64,000 nt of DNA from Corynebacterium sputi DSM 45148. Its GTDB lineage: Bacteria > Actinomycetota > Actinomycetes > Mycobacteriales > Mycobacteriaceae. The notes beneath the pieces were generated by a model, which was not told the DNA's origin, ran no database searches, and was given only the letters and a program-made list of their open reading frames with translations. Positions within the stretch are counted from its first letter, which is position 1, and the number at the start of each line of letters is the position of its first letter. The translations under genes and the position numbers were made by a program. This document shows positions 17,849 to 27,661 of this stretch, one piece after another. Location: NCBI RefSeq assembly GCF_000427865.1, contig NZ_ATYV01000001.1:1-64000 (forward strand), read 5' to 3'.

Positions 17849-19018
17849 ATGGCGATTATCGAGCTGGACGCACGGTTTCCCACCGCGATCCCGCTGGAGG
17901 CGGCGAACCTGCTCACCGGTGAAGTCTGTTACACCGAAGAGGTTCCCATCAAGGTTCGTTGGGCGATCGCCGATGCTGGCGGTCATTCCGTGCGCGATGC
18001 GGAGATTCTCGTCACCACCGATCGGTCCAACGACGAGGTTCGGATGCGTCTTGAACGCGGGGAGCAGTTGTACAGCGTCGGACTCGCAGGTGCTGTTCTG
18101 CCCGCAGAATTGCCGCCAAGAAAGAGCTCGACTGAGGCTGATGCGAATGCGGAGCCTGAATTCAACGTCGCTGCCGATGATCCGCTAGGAATCGGCGTAT
18201 CGAAGAAGAACAGCGAATCCCCGGATAACGAGTACGACAGTGCTGGTGACGTCGATAGCGCAGGCACCTGGGTGGAGAGTCACGGCGACGGCCCGGTTAT
18301 CGAAGTTGTCGAAGTTCCTTCCGAAGCCACCCTGCCTGAACTCGAAGGTGCCGTTCGGCTGATGGAACTTGCCTGCCGTCGTGGTGAATGGGAATCCCGT
18401 CAGACACATTCCTCGCTGCTGCCGTATCTGCTGGAAGAATCCTACGAATTCATCGACGCAGTCAATGACGGTGGAGACATTGTCGGAGAACTGTCTGATC
18501 TGCTCCTTCAAGTGCTTTTCCATGCGGAGATCTCTGACGAGTTCACCATTGCGGACGTTGCTGCGGCATTCACTGAGAAGATGCGCCGTCGTTCGCCGTA
18601 CCTGTTCCAGGGCTCCAATGGAGACGAAGGACTAGTCCCGGCCGAAGAACAGGAGATCGCCTGGAACAACGGGCGCGGCCGGCCTAGATCCCAGCCCCCA
18701 ATGCACCTGCCGGCACTAGCATTGGCAGAGGAGACAATCCGCCGCGCTCGAGGCCTAGGCATTAAGGACTCAGATATCCCCATTGAACTTCTGGCCCCGA
18801 CTCCGGGCCTGGAATTGGAAGGTGGAGCCGAGGCGCGGACCCGTACCGCTGCACGCAAGTTCCTCGCGTCAATCACTCAGGAACAGGCCGACGAGCGGGC
18901 AGAGCCTGAGTTCGAGGAGGATTTCGCTGCTGAGGCCTACGTTGAGGTCACCGACACGGACACCGAAGAACAGGTCGAACCATCTCCGTGGGCTGCTCCT
19001 GATGAGGGGCGTGGGTAA
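17849..19018 (+). CDS. mazG: MazG-family nucleotide pyrophosphohydrolase
   Basis: Hydrolyses non-canonical or excess nucleoside triphosphates to monophosphates (389 residues). The catalytic MazG domain lies in the middle: LPELEGAVRLMELACRRGEW, the metal-binding EESYE and the ELSDLLLQVLFHAEIS helix. It is preceded by a ~90-residue N-terminal domain found in actinobacterial MazG and an acidic, Ser-rich linker, and it ends with a long acidic tail. The ATG at 17849 has GGAAAGGA at ideal spacing; an ATG six bases earlier (17843) is in frame. Position between mfd and the lytic transglycosylase gene matches Mycobacterium. Confidence 0.9.
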   Translation: MAIIELDARFPTAIPLEAANLLTGEVCYTEEVPIKVRWAIADAGGHSVRDAEILVTTDRSNDEVRMRLERGEQLYSVGLAGAVLPAELPPRKSSTEADANAEPEFNVAADDPLGIGVSKKNSESPDNEYDSAGDVDSAGTWVESHGDGPVIEVVEVPSEATLPELEGAVRLMELACRRGEWESRQTHSSLLPYLLEESYEFIDAVNDGGDIVGELSDLLLQVLFHAEISDEFTIADVAAAFTEKMRRRSPYLFQGSNGDEGLVPAEEQEIAWNNGRGRPRSQPPMHLPALALAEETIRRARGLGIKDSDIPIELLAPTPGLELEGGAEARTRTAARKFLASITQEQADERAEPEFEEDFAAEAYVEVTDTDTEEQVEPSPWAAPDEGRG

Positions 19019-19084
19019 GTCGGACTGAGCGTCGGGAAGCCAAAAATAACGTTTCCTCGTCGTCCTTCCGTAGGATGACGTGTC

Positions 19085-19882
19085 ATGTCCAGATCCCCTC
19101 AGAAGCGTTCATCCGGTTGCGGCTGCCTGTCGGTGTCGGCGTTCGCAGTCCTGGTGATCGTTTTGTTCGCGGTCGGAATGTCAGTCTTCGGCGGGGCGGT
19201 GTCGCTGCCGTTCAGCTCGAAGGAGCCCGTACCGGCTGACGTCCCGCCCGCCGCTGCGGAGCCCGCACCGGTGGTTGACCTCATCGCAGGCGACCGCCCG
19301 TCCGAGCAACTCATCGAATGGTCGGAGCAGATCTCCTCCGACACCCGCATCGACCCGCAGGCCGTCCGCGCCTACGGAATCGCAGAGCGCTGGGCCGCCG
19401 AAAACTTTCCGACCTGCAACCTGTCGTGGAACACCCTGGCTGGCCTCGGATTCGTGGAGTCCCGCCACGGCACTTACAACGGCGACTGGCTAAATCGCTC
19501 CCACCTCGATGAGAACGGTGTGGCCGAACCGCGGATCATCGGCATTGCGCTTGATGGATCCCCAGGATTCGCAGAAATCCGAGACACCGACAACGGCGTC
19601 CTCGACGGCGACACTGAGTACGACCGCGCCGTCGGCCCGATGCAGTTCATCCCGTCGACGTGGAACCAGTACGTTGTCGACATCCGTGGCACCGGAGCAC
19701 CGGATCCTCAGCAGATCGACGACGCTGCTGCCTCCGCCGCGAACCTCCTCTGTTTCGGTGGCCGCGATTTGGCAACCGAAGCAGGGTGGACCGAGGCAAT
19801 CCGCGCCTACAACCAGTCGGATGAGTATGTAGCCGATGTGCGCGACGCCGCAGCGAATTACGCACTGAACCAGTCTGCGTAA
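19085..19882 (+). CDS. Secreted/membrane-anchored lytic transglycosylase (LpqU-like position)
   Basis: Peptidoglycan-cleaving lytic transglycosylase-like protein (265 residues). A single N-terminal membrane segment (VSAFAVLVIVLFAVGMSVFG, residues ~18-37) is followed by a Pro/Ala linker. An SLT/MltB-like domain follows with the catalytic-type ETW-equivalent GFVESRHGTYNGD and the GPMQFIPSTWNQY signature. A Cys-rich CGC at residues 12-14 precedes the membrane segment and does not form a clear lipobox. It occupies the place of mycobacterial lpqU (Rv1022), just before eno. The start ATG 19085 has AGGA nine bases upstream. Confidence 0.85.
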   Translation: MSRSPQKRSSGCGCLSVSAFAVLVIVLFAVGMSVFGGAVSLPFSSKEPVPADVPPAAAEPAPVVDLIAGDRPSEQLIEWSEQISSDTRIDPQAVRAYGIAERWAAENFPTCNLSWNTLAGLGFVESRHGTYNGDWLNRSHLDENGVAEPRIIGIALDGSPGFAEIRDTDNGVLDGDTEYDRAVGPMQFIPSTWNQYVVDIRGTGAPDPQQIDDAAASAANLLCFGGRDLATEAGWTEAIRAYNQSDEYVADVRDAAANYALNQSA

Positions 19883-19980
19883 CCACAGATTGGGGCGTTA
19901 ACCCGAGGGCAAGGGACGAACCGCCGAAAACCGTGCCACAATTGAGGAAGTTGGCCGGAAGAGTTCTGGCGGAAAGGTGA

Positions 19981-21261
<1,281 letters not shown>

Positions 21262-21292
21262 AAGCCGATCGGCAGGGGAGACCCTGTGACTT

Positions 21293-21337
21293 CAACGCAG
21301 AACCGGTGACTCAGTGAGAGTCACCGGTTCTGCGTTG
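21293..21337 (+). terminator. Strong terminator after eno
   Basis: A stem of about 19 bp pairs CAACGCAGAACCGGTGACT with its complement ending at 21337, closing on a 7-base loop (21312-21318). The T-run after it is short (TTGTAG). It lies 32 bases after the eno stop and just before ftsB. Confidence 0.75.
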
Positions 21338-21349
21338 TAGGCTGTCAGC

Positions 21350-21883
21350 ATGATGAAGTGGCGTAGGAAGGGTGGCGGAGAGTCTGGTTCCGCCGGCCGG
21401 GGGATGTTGGGCACGGTGGCGTCGTCACCCGGCCAGATCATCTTCGTGGCAGTTCTCGCGCTCTTTCTCATGGGTTCGCTGATCATTCCGCTGCAGTCGT
21501 ACGCGGATCAGCGTTCCCAACTCGCCGAGGCCAACTCCAACATTGCCCGACTCGAGGCGCAGAAGGCTGCGCTCGAGGAGGAGATGGATATGTATTCCGA
21601 TGAGGCGTACATCCGCGAGCAGGCCCGCGTCCGTCTTGGCCTGGTCGATCCGGGGGAGACCGCGTTTCGTTTGATTGATCCGGCAATCTCGGATGACCTT
21701 GCTGCGGAAGACCCTGACGAGGATGCCGAGCATGGCATGACGTGGTATCAGATTCTGTGGAACTCCATCGCTGTTCCGCCGATGCCTAACTCGATTGATG
21801 ACGGTGCGGTCCGCCAGGAGTCGACCTCCCCGGACCGAGTCCCGCGCATCCATGAGGAAGAGGCTCCGGCTGTGCCGGAGTAA
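21350..21883 (+). CDS. ftsB: Cell division protein FtsB/DivIC family
   Basis: Septum-formation protein of 177 residues in the FtsB/DivIC family, which bridges FtsL and FtsQ in the divisome. A short basic cytoplasmic head (MMKWRRKGGG) is followed by one membrane segment (IIFVAVLALFLMGSLIIPL, ~30-48). A coiled coil (RSQLAEANSNIARLEAQKAALEEEM) and the family motif YIREQARVRLGLVDPGE follow. The acidic, proline-containing tail is the actinobacterial form. The neighbours eno and DUF501 are the conserved actinobacterial context. Confidence 0.88.
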   Translation: MMKWRRKGGGESGSAGRGMLGTVASSPGQIIFVAVLALFLMGSLIIPLQSYADQRSQLAEANSNIARLEAQKAALEEEMDMYSDEAYIREQARVRLGLVDPGETAFRLIDPAISDDLAAEDPDEDAEHGMTWYQILWNSIAVPPMPNSIDDGAVRQESTSPDRVPRIHEEEAPAVPE

Positions 21884-21949
21884 AAACTTCCCCCGCTTCC
21901 CGACGCCCCCGCCCCTCACTTTCCCAGCCCATACCTGGAGGTATCCCAC

Positions 21950-22507
21950 GTGACCATTTCCGAGAAAGACATGAATGCAATGACAGCGCAGCTCGGGCGC
22001 CAGCCGCGTGGTGCCATTGAGGTGTCTTACCACTGCCCGGATGGAGCCCCTGGTGTGGTGAAGACTGCCCCGAAGCTTCCAGACGGCACTCCGTTCCCGA
22101 CTCTCTACTACTTGACTGACCCCCGCCTGACCGCTGAGGCATCTCGGCTTGAGGTCGCCGGCGTCATGCGCGACATGTCTACGCGTTTGGCTGAGGACGA
22201 GGAGCTGCGCGCTGACTACACCCGTGCGCACGAGCACTACCTCAGCGAGCGCAACGCTATCGAGGACCTGGGAACGGACTTCTCTGGCGGCGGCATGCCG
22301 GAGCGCGTGAAGTGCATGCACGTTCTCATTGCCTATGCGTTGGCTGAGGGCGTTGGCCACTTCCGTCTGGGTGACGAGTCTGTCGCACTTGCCGCTGAGG
22401 GCACCAACCTGCGTGGCACCGCTATCCCGGAGAATTGGCCGACGTGTGCTGATCTCGGCATTGATCGCGAGGCGATGTCCCTGGGGAACCGGGGTACAGA
22501 CAAGTGA
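21950..22507 (+). CDS. DUF501 domain-containing protein
   Basis: Soluble 185-residue protein of the DUF501 family, conserved in Actinobacteria between ftsB and ppx. It has the family blocks DGTPFPTLYYLTDPRL, GGGMPERVKCMHVLIAYALAEG and the C-terminal LRGTAIPENWPTCADLG. The last part carries Cys and His residues (KCMH) that could bind a metal; this is inference. The start is GTG 21950, with CTGGAGG well placed. Its stop overlaps the ppx start by four bases (GTGA), indicating translational coupling. Function is unknown. Confidence 0.9.
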   Translation: MTISEKDMNAMTAQLGRQPRGAIEVSYHCPDGAPGVVKTAPKLPDGTPFPTLYYLTDPRLTAEASRLEVAGVMRDMSTRLAEDEELRADYTRAHEHYLSERNAIEDLGTDFSGGGMPERVKCMHVLIAYALAEGVGHFRLGDESVALAAEGTNLRGTAIPENWPTCADLGIDREAMSLGNRGTDK

Positions 22508-23466
22508 CTCGTTACGGAGCCGTCGACTGCGGTACCAACTCGATCCGTCTGCTGATCAGCGATGTCCGTGAGGTGGACGGCGTCCTGGAGTTCACCGAGA
22601 TCCACCGCCTGATGGAAATCATCCGGCTCGGCCAGGGCGTGGATGCCAATGGCCGTTTGACCGACGGCGCCCTCGAGCGCCTGGATGGCGCTCTCAGCGC
22701 CTTCGCCGACGTTATGCAGCGCGAGTCCGTGGAGTTCGTCCGCATGGTTGCTACCTCTGCGGTCCGCGATGTCCCGAACCGGGACGAGTACATGGCGATC
22801 ACTGAACGCACACTGGCTCCGTGGGGTGCCCGTGCTGAGGTCATCACCGGCGAAGAAGAGGCCCGACTGTCCTTCCGCGGCGCCGTTGACGATCTCTTGC
22901 CCGAAGACGGCCCCTTCGCAGTCATCGACATCGGAGGCGGCTCCACTGAGGTCATCGTGGGCGACCACGACGGCAACATTGACGGCTCCATTTCCGTTCC
23001 TCTCGGCTGCGTCCGTATGACCGAGCGGTACTTCCTGGATTCCCCGCCCTCGCCGAACCAGATCGCCAATGCACGGGCATTCGCCGGTGATCACCTGGCG
23101 ATGATCCGCAACGAGGTTCCTGTGGAGAAGGCGAAGACCGTCGTCGGCTGCGCCGGCACCTTCACCACCCTGTCCGCGATTGCGCAGGGCCTAGAGTCTT
23201 ACGACCCGCACATGATCCACCTCTCAACGCTCCGCTTCGAAGGAACCCGCAAACTCAACGAGGCACTGATCGCCACGTCCTCTACCGAGCTAGCCGCGAA
23301 TCCCGCGATGCACCCAGGCCGCGCGGATGTCTTCGCTGCCGGATTGGTCGTCGTAGACACGATGATGGACCTTTTCGAGGGGGCGGAAGAATTCCGAATC
23401 AGCGAACAGGATATTCTCGACGGCATCGTCGGCGGTCTCGTGGACACTCACGGCAAGACCATCTAG
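22504..23466 (+). CDS. ppx2: Exopolyphosphatase (Ppx/GppA family, Ppx2-type)
   Basis: Phosphatase of the ASKHA fold that shortens polyphosphate chains and may also act on pppGpp (320 residues). The N-terminal phosphate-1 loop is DCGTNSIRLLI. ATSAVRDVPN follows, and the phosphate-2 loop is IDIGGGSTEVIVG. Length and location after DUF501 match the short mycobacterial Ppx2 (Rv1026). The start GTG 22504 overlaps the previous stop codon. A small UUCG-loop hairpin (23479-23494) follows before tRNA-Leu. Confidence 0.9.
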   Translation: MTRYGAVDCGTNSIRLLISDVREVDGVLEFTEIHRLMEIIRLGQGVDANGRLTDGALERLDGALSAFADVMQRESVEFVRMVATSAVRDVPNRDEYMAITERTLAPWGARAEVITGEEEARLSFRGAVDDLLPEDGPFAVIDIGGGSTEVIVGDHDGNIDGSISVPLGCVRMTERYFLDSPPSPNQIANARAFAGDHLAMIRNEVPVEKAKTVVGCAGTFTTLSAIAQGLESYDPHMIHLSTLRFEGTRKLNEALIATSSTELAANPAMHPGRADVFAAGLVVVDTMMDLFEGAEEFRISEQDILDGIVGGLVDTHGKTI

Positions 23467-23497
23467 ACCAGTTTCACTCTCGCCTTCGGGCGAGCCA

Positions 23498-23574
23498 GCC
23501 CCTATAGCCCAATTGGCAGAGGCAGCGGACTTAAAATCCGCCAAGTGTCGGTTCGAGTCCGACTGGGGGCACCA
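23498..23574 (+). tRNA. tRNA-Leu (anticodon TAA), class I shape
   Basis: The acceptor stem GCCCCTA pairs with TGGGGGC and the CCA end is encoded (23572-23574 after discriminator A). The anticodon arm is GCGGA-CTTAAAA-TCCGC with TAA, and the T-arm is GTCGG-TTCGAGT-CCGAC. The variable loop is only about five bases (CAAGT), whereas tRNA-Leu normally has a long variable arm. The anticodon assignment follows directly from the loop. The charging identity is therefore worth checking. Confidence 0.9.
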
Positions 23575-23589
23575 CATGTGCGAGATGGG

Positions 23590-25002
23590 TTACTCGCCAG
23601 CTGGCGCCACATCCTGCGTCTTGCAGTACTCCACGAACGCTTCGAAGTCCTTTTCGTTCTGCTCCGCGTACTCGTACGCCCAAGACACGATGGCCTTGGA
23701 CAGTGCCTTACCGCTGCCGACGTAGCCGCTGATCTCGGTGGAATTGGGGGATTGGCTGTGTGCGCGGCCCAAGGCCACGGCGCAGGCTTTGGAGTAGGAG
23801 AGGAAGGGCTCGTCGGTAAGCGAGTTCACGTCGATGCCTCCCTTCATGTCGTGGAACTGGCGGACGTAGAGGTCGATGTCGGCCAACTGGATGTGGCCGA
23901 GGAATGGATCAGAGACAGACTGCAGAATCTGCTGCATGGCTACGACGCGGCCGCCTTCGCCGTGCTTGTCCACGTATTTGTTCAGCACCTCTGGCTGGGT
24001 GATTCCGCCGAATTCCTCGAGCACTGACTTCATCGCCTGCTTGGGCTGGAGGATGAACCCGTTCTTGTCCCCGTCTTGGAGTAGCAGGAGGAAGCACTCA
24101 GTTCCGACACTTCCGACGCCCACCACTCGCCGACACACGTCGACCAGGGTGTAGTTCCGCAATAGCTGGGCGATGTCGGGGCGGACGCTCCGCAGGAGCT
24201 TCACGATGTTGTCACTGGCGCTTCGCTCGCCGCGCTCGGCTAGGTGCGTCATGGTCGGCGGATTCTCGTTGAACTGCAGGTTGCCGTTCTCGTCCGCGTG
24301 GGTGAGCTTCTTCGCGGCGCGAGCCTCGGTGCGCTTCTGTGCCTTGGCGATTGCGTCGTCGAAGACTCTCCTGGACTCTGGGTCCATTTCATCCATAGCA
24401 GCGTCAGCGTTGAGGCTCGCGAAGTAGCGGTCGTATGGGCTCATCTTCGTGGTGAGCGCCAATACTCTTGCGTATGCGAGCACTGCGGCGGTGGCGCCTT
24501 GGCGGATGATGTCGTCGGAACGGCCGGCGTCCCTGCCACCAATGACAATGCTGGTGACCAGTCGCTTCAGATCCCATTCCCATGGTGACCAGGCAGCCTC
24601 GTCGAAGTCGTTGAGGTCGAAGACGAGGGTGCGCTGCGGGGAGGCATAGAAGCCGAAGTTGGTGATGTGCGCGTCACCGCAGGAAGCGACCTGTAGGCCA
24701 GTCGTGGGGTCCTTCGCTAAGTCTGCGGCCATGACTGCGGCGGTGCCGCGGAAATACGCGAATGGGCTCGCGGAAGTTCGTTCCATGCGCATCGGGATGA
24801 GCGATTGGACTCGCGTTGAATTTTGCTTGTCCAGGATTTCGATGGGGGAGCGAGCATCAGAGCATCGTGTTGCGAGCGTCGATCGGGGGACCGTCTTGCG
24901 CAGCGCCTTGCCGCGTGCGCGACGGACGTCGGACGGCTCCGGCGCCTCCCAGAGGGATTCCATGAGATGAGCAGCGACCGCGGAACGTCCGTTGTGTGAC
25001 AT
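23590..25002 (-). CDS. DUF2252 domain-containing protein
   Basis: 470-residue protein of the DUF2252 family. It shows the blocks PFAYFRGTAAVMAADL, CGDAHITNFGFYASPQRTLVFDLNDFDEA and the late HIQLADIDLYVRQFHDMKGG. The GDAH..NFG and FDLNDFDE motifs resemble the catalytic and metal-binding loops of aminoglycoside-phosphotransferase/protein-kinase-like folds. A phosphotransferase role is therefore plausible but unproven. The ATG at 25002 is 23 bases after the VanZ stop, so the two are probably co-transcribed. It ends convergently with tRNA-Leu. Confidence 0.88.
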   Translation of the reverse strand: MSHNGRSAVAAHLMESLWEAPEPSDVRRARGKALRKTVPRSTLATRCSDARSPIEILDKQNSTRVQSLIPMRMERTSASPFAYFRGTAAVMAADLAKDPTTGLQVASCGDAHITNFGFYASPQRTLVFDLNDFDEAAWSPWEWDLKRLVTSIVIGGRDAGRSDDIIRQGATAAVLAYARVLALTTKMSPYDRYFASLNADAAMDEMDPESRRVFDDAIAKAQKRTEARAAKKLTHADENGNLQFNENPPTMTHLAERGERSASDNIVKLLRSVRPDIAQLLRNYTLVDVCRRVVGVGSVGTECFLLLLQDGDKNGFILQPKQAMKSVLEEFGGITQPEVLNKYVDKHGEGGRVVAMQQILQSVSDPFLGHIQLADIDLYVRQFHDMKGGIDVNSLTDEPFLSYSKACAVALGRAHSQSPNSTEISGYVGSGKALSKAIVSWAYEYAEQNEKDFEAFVEYCKTQDVAPAGE

Positions 25003-25025
25003 GGACTTATTATGTCACCGCTACG

Positions 25026-25676
25026 TCATCTCAACTCGACGACGCGAGAAGGGTCACCCAAGTTCGGCCCAAGAATCACCAGTACAACGAACACGCACAC
25101 AGCCAGCGTGACCAGCACAGCGAAGACGTTCTGCCATAGGTGGTTCTCCGGAGTGGCGCGGACGGCGAGGACCTCGCCTTCTTCACCTGATGCTTCCCGA
25201 CGCAAAGAGCTCCCACCCCACATCCCCATCCACCCACCGAGGGCAGCACCGAGCGTGTTGAAAAGGAGATCGTTAATGTCCGTGCGTCCGAGTTGGAACA
25301 CGTATTGGTTGATCTCTACAAAGAGACTCAGTGTGAAGCCAACGACGATGGCAATCCCAAGTCTTCCGGTGAGGGCGACGAGCAAGAACCCGATCGGAAC
25401 GAACAGGACCAAGTTCCCCAAGGTGTCGAAGACCGGTCCGAACCAGTTCGAGGAGGAGAACCACATTTCCAGCGGAACTAGGTGCAGTTCCTGGACCTGC
25501 TGGTTTTCCGGCTTCCACAGCAGGCCGATCTGGAAAAACGACTTCAGCGAGGTCAGTGCAATGACGACCCCTGCGTAGGCCAACCAGATAAAAGCGACCC
25601 AGGTGAACCAAGGGGATGAGCGCACGACAACGTCGGGAAGCTCGTCCTTTTCCTGTGATTCGCCAAGTCGGTTCAT
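25026..25676 (-). CDS. VanZ family membrane protein
   Basis: 216-residue integral membrane protein of the VanZ-like family. There are about five hydrophobic segments, for example WFTWVAFIWLAYAGVVIAL, LVLFVPIGFLLVAL and LGIAIVVGFTLSLFVE. The family core is NLVLFVPIGFLL, then FVEINQYVFQLGRTDINDLLFNTLGAALGGW. VanZ of enterococci gives low-level teicoplanin resistance, but most family members have no known substrate. It appears to form an operon with the DUF2252 gene downstream. The start is ATG 25676; the N-terminal head is charged and short. Confidence 0.85.
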   Translation of the reverse strand: MNRLGESQEKDELPDVVVRSSPWFTWVAFIWLAYAGVVIALTSLKSFFQIGLLWKPENQQVQELHLVPLEMWFSSSNWFGPVFDTLGNLVLFVPIGFLLVALTGRLGIAIVVGFTLSLFVEINQYVFQLGRTDINDLLFNTLGAALGGWMGMWGGSSLRREASGEEGEVLAVRATPENHLWQNVFAVLVTLAVCVFVVLVILGPNLGDPSRVVELR

Positions 25677-25689
25677 ATGAAGAACCTTA

Positions 25690-25735
25690 CAGAAAGAAAA
25701 GAACCGGGTCAGCGTTAGTAGCGCTGGCCCGGTTC
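25690..25735 (-). terminator. Terminator after the aldehyde dehydrogenase gene
   Basis: A 14-bp stem, GAACCGGGTCAGCG (25701-25714) with CGCTGGCCCGGTTC (25722-25735, one G-T pair), has a T-rich minus-strand tail TTTTCTTTCT (25691-25700). It lies just past the stop at 25748. Confidence 0.9.
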
Positions 25736-25747
25736 AGGATCCGCCTC

Positions 25748-27355
25748 CTACGGGAGAATGCGGAACTTCTTTCCGAGGCTCAAGGCGATCGTCATGACCA
25801 GTCCGTACACCTTGCGGGGCAGGAACGGCACCGAGATCGGGGTCACGCGCTGAACGGTGACGGTCTGCGGCTCGGTGTACTTGAGCAGTCCACCCGGGCC
25901 CTGGCGACGGCCAACGCCGGACTGCTTGAAGCCGCCCATCGGAGCGTCGACGGAAGCGAACGTCGCGGCGAAGCCGTCGTTGACATTCACGGAACCGGAC
26001 TCGATCTGCGGAGCGAGCTCCTTGGCGCGCTTCGGGCTGGTCCACAGAGAAGCGTTGAGACCGTAGTCGGAGTCGTTGGCCAGGCGGATGCCCTCGTGGA
26101 CGTCCGAGACACGCTGCAGAACGACGACCGGTCCGAAGACCTCTTCGTGGCAGACCGGGGAGCTGGAGGGCACATCGGTCAGGATGGTCGGCTCGTAGAC
26201 CAGCGGTCCGAGGTCCGGACGGGCACGGCCGCCGGCCAGGACGGTGGCGCCGGCCTCGCGGGCCTCCTCGACGAACTTCACGGCGATGTCGAACTGAGCC
26301 TGCGACTGCAGCGGGCCCATCTCGATGTCCCAGTCGTAGGAGGAGCCGAGGGTCATGTTCTTCACACGATCGGTGAGCTTCGGGACGAACTCGTCCCACA
26401 CCTTGTCAGCGACGTAGAGGCGCTCGATGGAGACACACAGGTGGCCGGTGTTGGTGAATGCTGCAATGCGAGTTCCCTCGACGGCGGCATTGACGTTTGC
26501 GTCTTCGGCAACGATCATCGCGTTCTTGCCGCCGAGCTCAGCGGAGAAGTCGATCAGACGTGCGCCGGCCTGGGTAGCCAGAGCCTTGCCGGTCTCGGAG
26601 GAGCCGGTGAACATCAGGTAGTCAGCGCGGGCGATGATCGCCTGGCCGACGACGGAGCCGCGGCCCGGAACAACCTGGAAGAGGTCGCGCGGAAGACCTG
26701 CGCGGTAGAACAGCTCGATGGCAACCAGAGCAGAGTACGGGGTGTTACTGTCCGGCTTAAGGACGACAGCGTTACCGGCTGCGATAGCCGCGGTTGCGTC
26801 GCACATAGCGAGGGTCAGCGGGTAGTTCCACGGGGAAATCGCGCCAACGACGCCCTTCGGGTGGTGGTAGACCGAGGTCTGGCTCAGCACCGGCAGTGCG
26901 CCGTGGGCCTTGCGGGTCTTGAGGAGCTTGCCTGCCTGGTTTCCGTAGTAACGGGCCGTGATGGCGGTGTGCATCAGCTCTTCGAAAGCGGAGCCGCGGG
27001 ACTTGCCGGTCTCCAGCTGAATGATGTCCATGACCTCAGCCTGATGGGTCAGAAGAAGATCGTGGAAGCGGTGCAGGATCGTACGACGCTCCTTCGGAGA
27101 CGTGCGAGCCCAGGCGCGCTGCGCCTTACGTGCGGAATCAAACGCGCGAACGACGTCTTCGTCCGAGCCAACCACCATCGCGGAAGCGTCTTCTCCGGTC
27201 AGGGGCGAAGCCAGGACGTTGGTCAGAGATCGGTCGGTCACCCGCGCGTAGTCGAGAAGCTTCTCGCCAACGCCATCGGCGAGGGGATTGCGGAGCCCGC
27301 CCGAGAGGGTCTGGGGGAACGGGTTGGACACGGAGTGTTCGGTCGCTGCGGTCAT
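25748..27355 (-). CDS. Aldehyde dehydrogenase, succinate-semialdehyde dehydrogenase (GabD2) type
   Basis: NAD(P)-dependent aldehyde dehydrogenase of 535 residues. Family marks are ISPWNYPLTLAMCDATAAIAAGN, the nucleotide-binding FTGSSETGKALA, the general base glutamate in AELGGKNAMIV and the catalytic cysteine in TGHLCVSIER (GHLC in place of the common GQxC). The C-terminal HEEVFGPVV motif is intact. The sequence resembles the GabD2/SSADH group of corynebacteria and mycobacteria, so oxidation of succinic semialdehyde or a related aldehyde is likely, not certain. It has its own promoter region and terminator, so it is probably monocistronic. Confidence 0.85.
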   Translation of the reverse strand: MTAATEHSVSNPFPQTLSGGLRNPLADGVGEKLLDYARVTDRSLTNVLASPLTGEDASAMVVGSDEDVVRAFDSARKAQRAWARTSPKERRTILHRFHDLLLTHQAEVMDIIQLETGKSRGSAFEELMHTAITARYYGNQAGKLLKTRKAHGALPVLSQTSVYHHPKGVVGAISPWNYPLTLAMCDATAAIAAGNAVVLKPDSNTPYSALVAIELFYRAGLPRDLFQVVPGRGSVVGQAIIARADYLMFTGSSETGKALATQAGARLIDFSAELGGKNAMIVAEDANVNAAVEGTRIAAFTNTGHLCVSIERLYVADKVWDEFVPKLTDRVKNMTLGSSYDWDIEMGPLQSQAQFDIAVKFVEEAREAGATVLAGGRARPDLGPLVYEPTILTDVPSSSPVCHEEVFGPVVVLQRVSDVHEGIRLANDSDYGLNASLWTSPKRAKELAPQIESGSVNVNDGFAATFASVDAPMGGFKQSGVGRRQGPGGLLKYTEPQTVTVQRVTPISVPFLPRKVYGLVMTIALSLGKKFRILP

Positions 27356-27661
27356 ATCGGGGATGATACGACTGTGAGCCAGGTCATGTCACTTAATTTG
27401 TCGATCTACTAGGAAATTTTTCTCGATACCGAACACATTCGGTGGGCACCATCGTTAGCCTCAAATTCGTCAGATGTTCAGGGAGAAATCTGTTTACACA
27501 AGGTTTACGGAAGTTTGAGGATAGATCACGTGCCGATGGCCCGGGTGTCTTCGTAATGATGGACAATAGGGAACAAACCACCGGGTTTGCCCGTTGGTAC
27601 GTATGTAGATCGACGTCCCGGATGCGGGGCGGTAATTTCCCCGAAGACGAATGAGGAAGAC
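27356..27661. other. Intergenic region between divergent aldehyde dehydrogenase and Bax1-I genes
   Basis: About 306 bases with AT-rich tracts (TACTAGGAAATTTTTC near 27407-27422) and no convincing gene. It must hold both promoters. The clear element is the perfect inverted repeat at 27428-27443, listed separately. The 75 bases before the Bax1-I start contain a frame without a stop, but that frame lacks a better start. Confidence 0.5.
27428..27443. promoter_or_regulatory. Perfect inverted repeat upstream of the aldehyde dehydrogenase gene
   Basis: ACCGAA-CACA-TTCGGT is a perfect 6-bp inverted repeat with a 4-base spacer, about 73 bases upstream of the aldehyde dehydrogenase start. The shape is that of a dimeric repressor operator. 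No adjacent regulator gene suggests which protein binds. Confidence 0.4.
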
